NCBI RefSeq assembly: GCF_900102075.1
Contig: NZ_FNAV01000013.1
Span: 62,001 to 126,000, forward strand
Length of the DNA stretch: 64,000 nucleotides
Direction of reading: 5' to 3'
Source of the DNA: Salipiger thiooxidans
GTDB taxonomy: Bacteria; Pseudomonadota; Alphaproteobacteria; Rhodobacterales; Rhodobacteraceae
In this document: piece after piece, positions 1 to 7,639 of the stretch
Layout of the letters: each line of letters opens with the position of its first letter
Numbering within the stretch: position 1 is the stretch's first letter
Notes under the pieces: generated by a model
What the model saw: only the letters and a program-made list of their open reading frames with translations
Database searches by the model: none
Told to the model about the DNA's origin: nothing
Position numbers and translations under genes: made by a program

Positions 1-454
1 CCATCGCCGCGCCCAGCTCGCGGCAGCGGTCGAGCTCGGTCTCGGGGATCGTCTTCTGCGCCAGGATCGCCTCGGGCGTCTGGGCGTGGGTGCAGACGAT
101 AAGCGGCGGCTGCACCTCGCGCAGGCGCCAGCCGGTGGCGATGCGGGCGGTCTGGCGGGCCGCACCCTCGCCATCCGAGCCGGCGCAGATCATCTGCGCA
201 TAGGGCCGCCCCTCGATCCGGCCCAGTACCGGGTAATAGCAGCGGTCGAAGAATTCCTTCATCAATCCTGACAGCGCCGCGAGGTTCTCGGGCGCGCAGA
301 AGAGGTAGCCGTCGGCCCGCAGCAGATCCTCGGGTCCCGCGTCGGCGGCGGTCTTCAGCACCGTCGGCGCCTCGGCGCGCGCCGCCTCCGCCGCAGCCCC
401 GGCCATGGCGCGGCTGCCGCCGGTGCGCGAGTGATAGACGATCAGCAATTCCAT
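1..454 (-). CDS. Flavodoxin-like NAD(P)H-dependent FMN oxidoreductase (partial, 3' end outside window)
   Basis: The reading frame runs from an ATG at 454 leftward off the window, so about 151 residues are visible. It starts MELLIVYHSRTGGS, a beta strand followed by an FMN phosphate-binding loop of the flavodoxin type. Further on it has GYLFCAPENLAALSG and later EGRPYAQMICAGSDGEGA, the flavin-binding turns of flavodoxin-like NAD(P)H oxidoreductases. A soluble cytoplasmic flavoprotein is the likely product; the substrate cannot be told. It is transcribed away from the tRNA-Gly gene. The C-terminus is missing, so family membership beyond the flavodoxin fold is open. Confidence 0.7.
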   Translation of the reverse strand, partial: MELLIVYHSRTGGSRAMAGAAAEAARAEAPTVLKTAADAGPEDLLRADGYLFCAPENLAALSGLMKEFFDRCYYPVLGRIEGRPYAQMICAGSDGEGAARQTARIATGWRLREVQPPLIVCTHAQTPEAILAQKTIPETELDRCRELGAAM

Positions 455-505
455 CCGCCAAGCCTAGCCGCGGCGGCCCCGACGGCAAGTCCCGCATCGC
501 CGGTC

Positions 506-534
506 TTGACGCCCCAGACCCCATGAAATATGCA
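506..534 (+). promoter_or_regulatory. Sigma-70-type promoter of tRNA-Gly
   Basis: TTGACG at 506-511, a 17-nt spacer and TATGCA at 529-534 match the -35 and -10 consensus in 5/6 and 4/6 positions. The predicted start lies a few bases before the mature tRNA at 547. Spacing and position make this one of the clearest promoters in the window; assignment is by consensus only. Confidence 0.6.
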
Positions 535-546
535 AGCCGTCAATGC

Positions 547-620
547 GCGGGCGTTGTGTAATGGTAAGACCTCAGCCTTCCAAGCTGATGATACGGGTTC
601 GATTCCCGTCGCCCGCTCCA
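547..620 (+). tRNA. tRNA-Gly(TCC)
   Basis: A 74-nt cloverleaf including an encoded CCA end. Acceptor arms GCGGGCG (547-553) and CGCCCGC (610-616) pair fully, with discriminator T617 and CCA at 618-620. The anticodon stem TCAGC/GCTGA encloses a 7-nt loop with TCC at 579-581. The T arm carries GGGTTCGATTCCC. The D loop TAATGGTAAGA is typical for glycine tRNAs. It stands alone between the flavodoxin-like gene and the ABC exporter. Confidence 0.97.
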
Positions 621-755
621 GATCCTTCCCCATGAGCCCCCGACACGCACGCTGCTCCCGCGCCGTGCCCGGACCATCGTCGCCCTTGCGGCATGCTGCG
701 CCTTGATTCCTGCGCGAACCGTGGCAAAAGACCTTCGCGCAGGACAGGAGACGGC

Positions 756-2555
756 ATGGCACACGGAAACCCCGCATCGGCAATCGCGGAAGAGCGCGGC
801 AAGTCCCGCAGGCTTGGCTCGCTCCGGGCACTGCTGCCCTTCATGCTGCCCTACAAGGGGCTGATGTTCGCCGCCACGCTGGCGCTGATCGCCACCGCGA
901 CGGTGTCGCTGACCCTGCCCATGGCGGTGCGCCGGGTGGTCGACAACTTCAACGCCGAGGACGGCGCGCTGCTCGACTACTACTTCACCGCGGCGCTCGG
1001 CATTGCGGCGCTGCTGGCGATCGGCACCGCCGCCCGCTATGCGCTGGTCACCCGGCTGGGCGAACGCGTGGTGGCCGACATCCGCAAGGCGGTTTTCGAC
1101 CGGGTCATCGGCCTTTCGCCGGTGTTCTACGAGAAGATCATGACCGGCGAGGTACTGAGCCGGATCACCACCGACACCACGCTGATCCAGTCGGTCATCG
1201 GCTCCTCGGTCTCCATCGCGCTGCGCAACGTGCTGATGATGGCGGGCGGGCTGGTGCTGATGCTGCTGACCTCGGCCAAGCTTACCGGGCTGGTGCTGCT
1301 GCTGGTGCCCGTGGTGATCGTGCCGATCCTCACGCTGGGCCGCCGCCTGCGCAAGCTCAGCCGCGAGAACCAGGACTGGATCGCGGTCTCCTCGGGCAAC
1401 GCCGCCGAGGCGCTGGCCGCGGTGCAGACCGTTCAGGCCTTCACCCACGAGACGATCTCGCGCGGGACCTTCGGCGAGGTCACCGAAAAGAGCTTCGACG
1501 CGGCGCGGCGCCGGATCTGGGTCCGGGCGCTGATGACCGCCATCGTCATCTTCCTCGTCTTCACCGGCATCGTCGGCGTGCTCTGGATGGGCGCCTGGGA
1601 CGTGCGCGCGGGCGACATGAGCGCCGGTGCGCTGGTGCAGTTCGTGATCTACTCGGTCATGGTCGCGGGCGCCGTCGCGGCGCTGTCCGAGATCTTCGGC
1701 GAGCTGCAGCGCGCCGCCGGCGCCACCGAGCGGCTGGTCGAACTGCTCGAGACAGAGGACGCGGTGCAGGACCCCGCCGCCCCGCAGCGCCTGCCCGCCC
1801 CGGTGCGCGGCGAGATCGGCTTCGAGCACGTGCAGTTCTCGTACCCGTCGCGGCCCGGCGTCTCGGCGCTGGCGGATCTCGACATCACCATCCGTCCCGG
1901 CGAGACCGTGGCGCTGGTTGGCCCCTCGGGCGCCGGCAAGACCACCATTGTGCAGCTGATCCAGCGCTTCTACGACCCCGATGCGGGCCGGGTGACGCTC
2001 GATGGCGTGGCGCTGGATGCGCTCGCCCGCGACGACTTCCGTCAGCACATCGCGCTGGTGCCGCAGGATCCGGTGATCTTCGCCGCCTCCGCACGCGACA
2101 ACATCCGCTTCGGCCGCCCCGACGCCACCGACGCCGAGATCGAGGAGGCCGCGAAGGCCGCCGCCGCGGACGGCTTCATCTCGGCCCTGCCCGAAGGCTA
2201 CGACACCTATCTGGGCGAGCGCGGCGTGATGCTCTCGGGCGGCCAGAAGCAGCGCATCGCCATCGCCCGCGCAATCCTGCGCGACGCGCCGGTGCTGCTG
2301 CTTGACGAGGCGACCTCGGCGCTCGACGCCGAGAGCGAACGCGCGGTGCAGGCGGCGGTGGACCGGCTCGCCGAGGGCCGCACCACGATCATCGTGGCGC
2401 ACCGGCTGGCGACGGTGAAGAAGGCCGACCGCATCGTGGTCATGGATCAGGGGCGCATCGTGGCACAGGGCTCGCATGACGCGCTGGTGGCCGAGGGCGG
2501 GCTCTACGCCCGGCTCGCGCGGCTGCAGTTCACCGACGGCATCGCGGCGGAGTAA
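756..2555 (+). CDS. ABC exporter half-transporter (fused permease-ATPase, ABCB/MsbA type)
   Basis: A 599-residue half-exporter that would dimerise in the inner membrane. Residues about 25-310 form the six-helix transmembrane domain and about 340-590 the nucleotide-binding domain. Walker A (GPSGAGKTT) is near residue 389, the signature LSGGQKQR near 493, Walker B (LLLDEATSALD) near 513, and the switch histidine lies in VAHRLATV. The ATG at 756 was chosen over an in-frame ATG at 693 because AGGACAGGAG precedes it at good distance and homologous exporters begin shortly before the first helix. The substrate is not evident; relatives move lipids, drugs or peptides. A strong terminator follows directly. 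Confidence 0.9.
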   Translation: MAHGNPASAIAEERGKSRRLGSLRALLPFMLPYKGLMFAATLALIATATVSLTLPMAVRRVVDNFNAEDGALLDYYFTAALGIAALLAIGTAARYALVTRLGERVVADIRKAVFDRVIGLSPVFYEKIMTGEVLSRITTDTTLIQSVIGSSVSIALRNVLMMAGGLVLMLLTSAKLTGLVLLLVPVVIVPILTLGRRLRKLSRENQDWIAVSSGNAAEALAAVQTVQAFTHETISRGTFGEVTEKSFDAARRRIWVRALMTAIVIFLVFTGIVGVLWMGAWDVRAGDMSAGALVQFVIYSVMVAGAVAALSEIFGELQRAAGATERLVELLETEDAVQDPAAPQRLPAPVRGEIGFEHVQFSYPSRPGVSALADLDITIRPGETVALVGPSGAGKTTIVQLIQRFYDPDAGRVTLDGVALDALARDDFRQHIALVPQDPVIFAASARDNIRFGRPDATDAEIEEAAKAAAADGFISALPEGYDTYLGERGVMLSGGQKQRIAIARAILRDAPVLLLDEATSALDAESERAVQAAVDRLAEGRTTIIVAHRLATVKKADRIVVMDQGRIVAQGSHDALVAEGGLYARLARLQFTDGIAAE

Positions 2556-2573
2556 CCCGCCCCCTCAAACGCA

Positions 2574-2609
2574 AAAGCGCCGCCCCAACCGGGCGGCGCT
2601 TTCGTTTTC
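2574..2609. terminator. Rho-independent terminator between ABC exporter and hemE
   Basis: A perfect 12-bp inverted repeat, AAAGCGCCGCCC (2574-2585) and GGGCGGCGCTTT (2591-2602), with loop CAACC. T-rich sequence follows on the plus strand and A-rich sequence precedes it, so it can end transcripts of both convergent genes. Confidence 0.85.
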
Positions 2610-2625
2610 GGCGGTATCGAGGCCC

Positions 2626-3669
2626 TCAGGCGTCCTGCGTCGCACCTTCGCGCACGGTGTCGATCATCAGCTGCACGTTCTCGGGGTCCGCGTCCGGCGT
2701 GATGCCATGGCCGAGGTTGAAGATGTGCGGCCCCTTCGAGAAGGCCCTCACCACGCGCCGCGTCTCGGCCACGAGCGCGTCGCCCCCGGTCACCATGTGC
2801 GACGAGGCGAGGTTGCCCTGCACGCAGCCCGAGACCTGCACGTGTTCGGCCGCCCACTCGGGCGTCACGCTGTCATCGACCGCCACGCAATCGGCGCCGG
2901 TGGCCTCGTGGAACCCGACATAGCCCTCGCCCGCCTGCCGCGGGAAGACGATGACGGGAAGGCCCGGATGCCGCGCCTTGAGCTCCCATGTGATGATCCG
3001 CGCGGGCTCGAGCGCGTAGCGTTGGAAATCCTCGCCGTCGAGCGACCCGGCCCAGCTGTCGAAGAGCTTGACCACCTCGGCCCCGGCCTCGACCTGCGCC
3101 GAGAGGTAGTCGATCGTCGACTCGGTCAGCCGCTCGATGATCTTCTCGAAGAGCGCCCGGTTCTCGGCCTTGAGCGCATGCGCCGGCCCCTGGTCCGGGG
3201 TGCCGCGCCCGGCAATCATGTAGGTCGCCACGGTCCAGGGCGCCCCGGCGAAGCCGATCAGCGTGGTCTCGGAAGGCAGCTCGCGGCGCAGGATCTTCAC
3301 CGTCTCGTAGATCGGGTTCAGCGTGTCGTGGATCATCTCGCCGCGGCCAAGCTTGTCGAAACCGGCCTCGGTGGTGATCGTCGACAGCCGCGGCCCCTCT
3401 CCGGTGACGAACCACAGGTCCGCGCCCAGCGCCTGCGGCAGCAGCAGGATGTCGGCGAACAGGATCGCCGCGTCGAAGCCGTAGCGGCGGATCGGCTGCA
3501 GGGTGACCTCGGCTGCCAGTTCGGGGTTGTAGCACAGCGACAGGAAGTCGCCTGCCTGCGCCCGGGTGGCCTTGTATTCCGGCAGGTAGCGCCCGGCCTG
3601 CCGCATCATCCAGATCGGCGGTGTGGGCAGCGTTTCCCCGGCCAGTGCCCGAAGGATGGTCTTTGTCAT
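2626..3669 (-). CDS. hemE: Uroporphyrinogen decarboxylase
   Basis: Cytosolic haem-pathway enzyme that removes four acetate carboxyls from uroporphyrinogen III to give coproporphyrinogen III. The 347-residue product matches the family length. Hallmarks are [16 protein letters not shown] near the N-terminus (substrate-binding arginines), [18 protein letters not shown] in the middle and [16 protein letters not shown] near the end. The ATG at 3669 is preceded by GGGAGG; an upstream in-frame start would only add poorly conserved residues. It is divergent from hemC with 91 bp between the starts, so both haem genes probably share a control region. A TTGACA on the minus strand at 3708-3713 is a candidate -35 but I see no good -10. 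Confidence 0.97.
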   Translation of the reverse strand: MTKTILRALAGETLPTPPIWMMRQAGRYLPEYKATRAQAGDFLSLCYNPELAAEVTLQPIRRYGFDAAILFADILLLPQALGADLWFVTGEGPRLSTITTEAGFDKLGRGEMIHDTLNPIYETVKILRRELPSETTLIGFAGAPWTVATYMIAGRGTPDQGPAHALKAENRALFEKIIERLTESTIDYLSAQVEAGAEVVKLFDSWAGSLDGEDFQRYALEPARIITWELKARHPGLPVIVFPRQAGEGYVGFHEATGADCVAVDDSVTPEWAAEHVQVSGCVQGNLASSHMVTGGDALVAETRRVVRAFSKGPHIFNLGHGITPDADPENVQLMIDTVREGATQDA

Positions 3670-3760
3670 ATCGCGGCCTCCCAAGTTCGGTGTCGCAGGC
3701 GGCAATATGTCAATTCACGCCCCATTGCCACACGCAATCCCGCGACATAAAGCTCTGGCC

Positions 3761-4720
3761 ATGACACGCGCGCTTCCTTCCCCCGACCAGCCGCTCCGGA
3801 TCGGCACCCGCGGCTCGCCGCTGGCGCTGGCCCAGGCCCACGAGACCCGCGACCGCCTCTGCGACACCTTCGCGCTGTCGCCAGAGGCCTTCGAGATCGT
3901 CGTCATCCGGACCACCGGCGACGACCGCTCGATGATCGCCGCCGACCGTCCGCTGAAGGAGATCGGCAACAAGGGGCTCTTCACCAAGGAGATCGAAGAG
4001 CAGCTTATGGCGGGCGGCATCGACATCGCGGTGCACTCGATGAAGGACATGCCGACGCTGCAGCCCGAGGGGCTGATGCTCGACTGCTACCTGCCGCGCG
4101 AGGACGTGCGCGACGCCTTCATCTCGCCCGGCCACGGCGGCCTTGCCGACCTGCCCGCGGGCACCGTGGTCGGCACCTCGTCGCTGCGCCGCCGGGCGCA
4201 GTTGCTGAACCGGCGCCCGGACCTCAGGGTGGTGGAGTTCCGCGGCAACCTGCAGACCCGGCTGAAGAAGCTCGAGGACGGTGTGGCCGCGGCGACCTTC
4301 CTGGCGATGGCAGGCCTGAACCGGATGGGCATGACCGACGTACCGATGACCGCCATGTCGCCGAACGAGATGCTGCCCGCGGTGGCGCAGGGCGCCATCG
4401 GCATCGAGCGCCGCAGCGACGACAGCCGCGCCGCCGAGATGCTGGCCGCGATCCACGACCACGACACCGCGCTCCGTCTTGGCGCCGAACGCGCCTTCCT
4501 CGCCGAACTCGACGGTTCCTGCGAGACACCGATCGCCGGGCTCGCTGAACTCGACGGCACCGCGCTACGCCTGCGCGGCGAGCTGCTCGCGCCGGACGGC
4601 AGCGCCTCGCACGCGGGCGAGATCGCCGGCCCCGCCGACAACGGCCCCGAGCTCGGGCGCCTGCTCGCGCAGCAGCTTCTGGCAAGGGCCGGCGCAGACT
4701 TCTTCGCCTGGCGCGGCTGA
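3761..4720 (+). CDS. hemC: Hydroxymethylbilane synthase (porphobilinogen deaminase)
   Basis: Joins four porphobilinogen units into hydroxymethylbilane, two steps before HemE. The product is 319 residues. It begins LRIGTRGSPLALAQ, the classical N-terminal motif, and has VHSMKDMPT and TSSLRRRAQL in the catalytic cleft. Cys254 in LDGSCETPIAG is the attachment residue of the dipyrromethane cofactor. The ATG at 3761 was taken because the conserved motif begins just after it; an earlier in-frame ATG would add about 46 unconserved residues reading through the hemE control region. Downstream lies an inverted pair of the dispersed repeat. Confidence 0.96.
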   Translation: MTRALPSPDQPLRIGTRGSPLALAQAHETRDRLCDTFALSPEAFEIVVIRTTGDDRSMIAADRPLKEIGNKGLFTKEIEEQLMAGGIDIAVHSMKDMPTLQPEGLMLDCYLPREDVRDAFISPGHGGLADLPAGTVVGTSSLRRRAQLLNRRPDLRVVEFRGNLQTRLKKLEDGVAAATFLAMAGLNRMGMTDVPMTAMSPNEMLPAVAQGAIGIERRSDDSRAAEMLAAIHDHDTALRLGAERAFLAELDGSCETPIAGLAELDGTALRLRGELLAPDGSASHAGEIAGPADNGPELGRLLAQQLLARAGADFFAWRG

Positions 4721-4768
4721 CGACTCACGCCCTGCCCCCGGCGCCGTTCCGGCGGCACCGGACGGCCT

Positions 4769-4801
4769 GCCTCCGGCGGGAGTTTATCCGGCAAGATGAA
4801 A
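4769..4801 (+). repeat. Dispersed intergenic repeat, short copy A
   Basis: GCCTCCGGCGGGAGTTTATC followed by CGGCAAGATGAAA. The same sequence, or its reverse complement with a longer tail, occurs at 4828, 34966, 41233 and 46418. It lies between the convergent genes hemC and udgX and faces copy B head to head. Confidence 0.8.
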
Positions 4802-4827
4802 GACGGGGTCCCGCGAAATGCCCCATC

Positions 4828-4890
4828 TTCATCTTGCAAGGTAAACTCCGGGGGTGAGGCGCGGCACGCGCCGAGGGGGCAGAGCCCCCT
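4828..4890 (-). repeat. Dispersed intergenic repeat, long copy B
   Basis: Reverse orientation of copy A: TTCATCTTGCAAGGTAAACT, then CCGGGGGTGAGG, a GGCGCG/CGCGCC stem and a GGGGGC-AGA-GCCCCC hairpin. The last two bases overlap the TAG stop of the DUF4130-UdgX gene (4889-4891), so the hairpin may also act as its terminator. The pair A/B forms a large imperfect inverted repeat. Confidence 0.8.
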
Positions 4891-6313
4891 ATTTCCCCAG
4901 AATCTCGGCCGCACGACGCAGGTCGGCCTCGAAGGCCGCTTCCGCGGCCGCGCGCTCGATCGCGGGCAGCCGCAGCAGGTAGGACGGGTGCACGGTGACC
5001 AGCACAGGCGTGCCCTCCGCCGTCTGCTCGACGCCGCCGCGCCGGGTCAGCAGGCCGCGGCGGTCGCCGGTCAGGCTGTCCAGAGCGGTGGCCCCCATGG
5101 CGAGGATCAGCCGCGGCTTCACCTGCGCGCGCTCCAGGTCCAGCCACCAGCGGCAATGCTGGATTTCTCCCTGTGTCGGCGACTGGTGAATGCGGCGCTT
5201 GCCGCGGGCGGCGAACTTGAAGTGCTTCACCGCGTTGGTGACGTAGGCGCGCGCCCGGTCGAGCCCGGCCCGCGCCGCGACCTCATCGAAGAGCTGGCCC
5301 GCCGGGCCCACGAAGGGCCGGCCCTCGAGATCCTCGAGATCGCCCGGCTGCTCGCCCACGATCATCAGCGGCGCATTCAGAGGCCCCTCCCCCGGCACCG
5401 GCTGGGTGGCGTTTTCCCAGAGCGGGCAGCGGCGGCAAGCGGCGAGCCCCGCGGCGAGATCGTCGCCCGGCTCGGGCACCCGGGCGGCGCGCAGCCGTTC
5501 GCCGATGCGCTCGGCGCGCAGGGGCGCCACCATGGGCGCGGCGGCGGCCATCTCGCGGGCCCGTGCCTGAGCCGAGGCGACCATCTCGGGGATGAGCGCG
5601 GTCTCGGGCATGTTGCGCCAGTATTTCTTCGGCATCTCCGCCTGCATCGCCTTCAGCTTCACCCGCGCGGGATTGAAGATGTTGCGAAAATAGGTGCGCC
5701 AGAGATCCTCGGCCGCGTCCTCGGGCAGGTCGGGTCGCGCCGCCGCGGCGCCGAAGCGCAGCGTGCCCGCCTCGAAATGCGCCGAGAGGTCGGGGGTGAG
5801 GATCGACCAGTCCATGTCGCCGAAGCGCCGCACGAAGAAGGGCGCGGTCAGCTCGAGGATGTGGTGCGACGGCTCGAACCACGCGGCGAAGCGCCGGCGC
5901 CCGGCCTCCGCATCGCCCAGCTCGCGGAAGCGCACGAAGGCGGTCATCTTGTGGCGGTCGCGGCGCACCTCCTTGGCCATGCGCTCCAGCCGGTCGACCA
6001 GCGGGTCGGCGCGATCCTCGAGCAAGCGCCGGTCGCGGCCCAGCGCCCAGAGCAGCGCGTAGAGCCGTGCGAAGCGCTCGGGGTCGGCGTGGCAGACCGC
6101 CAGCCGGGCGAGATCCACGAAACCGCGGGGCACCGTCACCGCGCCGCCTCCGGGCGTGGGCGCCGCCGCGGGGGCGCCCGCGAAGAGGTCGGCCTCGCCC
6201 GCCCCGCGCTGCCAGAGCACCTCTTCGGGTGGTACACCCTCGGCCAGCAGCGCCCGCGCCTCGTCGCGCCAGCCCTCGAAGGTGCCGATCTCGGGAAGCA
6301 CCACGCAGCGCAT
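4889..6313 (-). CDS. DUF4130-UdgX fusion: uracil-DNA glycosylase that can crosslink to uracil DNA
   Basis: A 474-residue two-domain protein. Residues about 1-250 form the DUF4130 domain found beside radical-SAM repair proteins. Residues about 285-474 form a UdgX-type uracil-DNA glycosylase with motif A GEQPGD (320-325), GRPFVGPAGQ, and motif C VHPSYLLR (441-448). The UdgX hallmark KRRIH is at 372-376; His376 corresponds to the histidine that bonds covalently to the sugar after uracil removal in the Mycobacterium enzyme. C293xxC296 and Cys387 fit the 4Fe-4S ligands of this class. The start overlaps the stop of the upstream radical-SAM gene by one base (TGATG), so the two are translationally coupled. 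The DNA substrate in this organism is inferred. Confidence 0.92.
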   Translation of the reverse strand: MRCVVLPEIGTFEGWRDEARALLAEGVPPEEVLWQRGAGEADLFAGAPAAAPTPGGGAVTVPRGFVDLARLAVCHADPERFARLYALLWALGRDRRLLEDRADPLVDRLERMAKEVRRDRHKMTAFVRFRELGDAEAGRRRFAAWFEPSHHILELTAPFFVRRFGDMDWSILTPDLSAHFEAGTLRFGAAAARPDLPEDAAEDLWRTYFRNIFNPARVKLKAMQAEMPKKYWRNMPETALIPEMVASAQARAREMAAAAPMVAPLRAERIGERLRAARVPEPGDDLAAGLAACRRCPLWENATQPVPGEGPLNAPLMIVGEQPGDLEDLEGRPFVGPAGQLFDEVAARAGLDRARAYVTNAVKHFKFAARGKRRIHQSPTQGEIQHCRWWLDLERAQVKPRLILAMGATALDSLTGDRRGLLTRRGGVEQTAEGTPVLVTVHPSYLLRLPAIERAAAEAAFEADLRRAAEILGK

Positions 6314-7548
6314 CAGATCAGCTGCAGCTGCTCGGGCGGCGGCGCGAAGCGGGCGCGCAGGTCTGCGGCGTCGCCCAGCGCCCGCGGGCGCCAGTCGAGC
6401 AGGGTGATGAAGGTCTTGGCCTGCTTGAGGTTCGCCCCCATCCGCCGCAGGTCCTCGTAGCGCAGGGTGCGGTGACCCCGCGTGGCGAGGATCCGGCCCA
6501 CGGTCTTGGTCCCCAGGCCCGGAACCCGCAAGAGCGTCTCGCGCTCGGCGCGGTTCACGTCAACCGGGAACAGGTGCCGGTTGGCCAGCGCCCAGGCGAG
6601 CTTCGGGTCAACCTCAAGATCCAGCAGCCCGCCGGCAGTGGAGGCGGCGATCTCCTCGACCCCGAAACCGTAGAAGCGCAGCAGCCAGTCCGCCTGATAG
6701 AGCCTGTGCTCGCGCATCAGCGGCGGCTTGATCAGCGGCAGCGCGGCAGAGCTGTCGGGGATCGGCGAGAAGGCCGAATAATAGACCCGCTTCAGCCGAT
6801 AGCTCGAATAGAGTCGGGTCGAGGTCCGCAGGATCGTCGCGTCATCGGCACCGTCGGCCCCGACGATCATCTGCGTCGACTGGCCCGCGGGGGCAAAGCG
6901 CGCCGGCCGCTTGCCGGTGAAGCTGCGCTCCTTCCGGGCCTCGCGCTTCAGGCGGACGTCGGCCATGGCGCGGCGGATCTGGTCCGGGCTCTTCTCGGGG
7001 GCATAGGATTGCACGGCGCGGTCGGTGGGCAGCTCGACGTTTACCGAGAGGCGGTCGGCGTAAAGCCCCGCCTGCTCGATCAGCTCGGGCGTGGCGTCGG
7101 GGATGGTCTTGAGGTGGATGTAGCCGCGGAAGCGGTGCTCGGTCCGCAGCATCCGGGCGATGCGGACCATGTCGCCCATGGTCTCGTCCGGCGAGCGGAT
7201 GATCCCCGAGGACAGGAACAGCCCCTCGATGTAGTTGCGCCGGTAGAACTCCAGCGTCAGCGTCACGACTTCCTCCGGCGAGAACCGCGCCCGCTCGACG
7301 TTCGAGCTCACCCGGTTCACGCAATAGGCGCAGTCGTAGATGCAGAAGTTGGTCATCAGGATCTTGAGCAGGCTGATGCAGCGCCCATCCGGCGCGTAGG
7401 CGTGGCAGATGCCCGAGCCGGTGGTCGAGCCGAGCCCTTTGCCATCGCGCGAGTCGCGCCGCTGCCCCCCGCTCGAGGCGCAGGAGGCGTCGTATTTTGC
7501 CGCGTCCGAGAGGATCGCAAGTTTCTGATCGAGAGTGAGTCTTGCCAT
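6313..7548 (-). CDS. Putative DNA modification/repair radical SAM protein with C-terminal HhH motif
   Basis: A 411-residue radical-SAM enzyme. The cluster-binding CxxxCxxC is C69, C73, C76 (NFCIYDCAYCVNRV). The N-terminal KYDASCASSG and GICHAYAPDGRC segments are typical of the family encoded next to UdgX/DUF4130. Near residues 345-375, LLRVPGLGTKTVGRILATRG is a helix-hairpin-helix DNA-binding motif. It is first in a two-gene operon with the UdgX fusion. The ATG at 7548 has no Shine-Dalgarno sequence; a -10 box ends 6 nt before it, so a leaderless mRNA is likely. A LexA box covers the promoter, suggesting induction by DNA damage. The reaction is not known for this family. Confidence 0.9.
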   Translation of the reverse strand: MARLTLDQKLAILSDAAKYDASCASSGGQRRDSRDGKGLGSTTGSGICHAYAPDGRCISLLKILMTNFCIYDCAYCVNRVSSNVERARFSPEEVVTLTLEFYRRNYIEGLFLSSGIIRSPDETMGDMVRIARMLRTEHRFRGYIHLKTIPDATPELIEQAGLYADRLSVNVELPTDRAVQSYAPEKSPDQIRRAMADVRLKREARKERSFTGKRPARFAPAGQSTQMIVGADGADDATILRTSTRLYSSYRLKRVYYSAFSPIPDSSAALPLIKPPLMREHRLYQADWLLRFYGFGVEEIAASTAGGLLDLEVDPKLAWALANRHLFPVDVNRAERETLLRVPGLGTKTVGRILATRGHRTLRYEDLRRMGANLKQAKTFITLLDWRPRALGDAADLRARFAPPPEQLQLI

Positions 7549-7550
7549 GT

Positions 7551-7565
7551 GTTCATGATATGTTC
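7551..7565 (-). promoter_or_regulatory. LexA (SOS) box of alphaproteobacterial type
   Basis: GTTC at 7551-7554, seven bases, GTTC at 7562-7565: an exact GTTC-N7-GTTC direct repeat, the LexA operator known from Rhodobacter and other Alphaproteobacteria (GAAC-N7-GAAC on the gene strand). It begins 3 bp upstream of the radical-SAM start codon and covers the predicted -10 box. It is the only perfect copy I found in the intergenic regions of this window. Confidence 0.75.
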
Positions 7566-7584
7566 ACATGGCTCGCCGGATCAA
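7555..7584 (-). promoter_or_regulatory. Promoter of the radical-SAM / UdgX operon
   Basis: Read on the minus strand: TTGATC (plus 7579-7584), an 18-bp spacer, TATCAT (plus 7555-7560). The predicted transcription start falls at or next to the ATG at 7548, in keeping with the lack of a ribosome-binding site. The LexA box overlaps the -10 element, a standard repression geometry. Confidence 0.5.
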
Positions 7585-7639
7585 CGGCAGAGCTGCGGCG
7601 GGGCGATCACCTTTGCATCATCGCCCCGCCGCGCCGCGC

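Noticed and set aside
540-2477. A 645-codon frame antisense to the ABC exporter
   Set aside because: It reads through the tRNA-Gly gene, has low-complexity His/Arg/Gly-rich translation and no domains; the plus-strand exporter with all ABC motifs explains it as a high-GC shadow.
3670-3760. Replication origin next to hemE, as in Caulobacter
   Set aside because: The hemE-hemC gap is only 91 bp, has no DnaA-box cluster and both genes are divergent haem genes with their start signals; no dnaA, parAB or gidA in the window.
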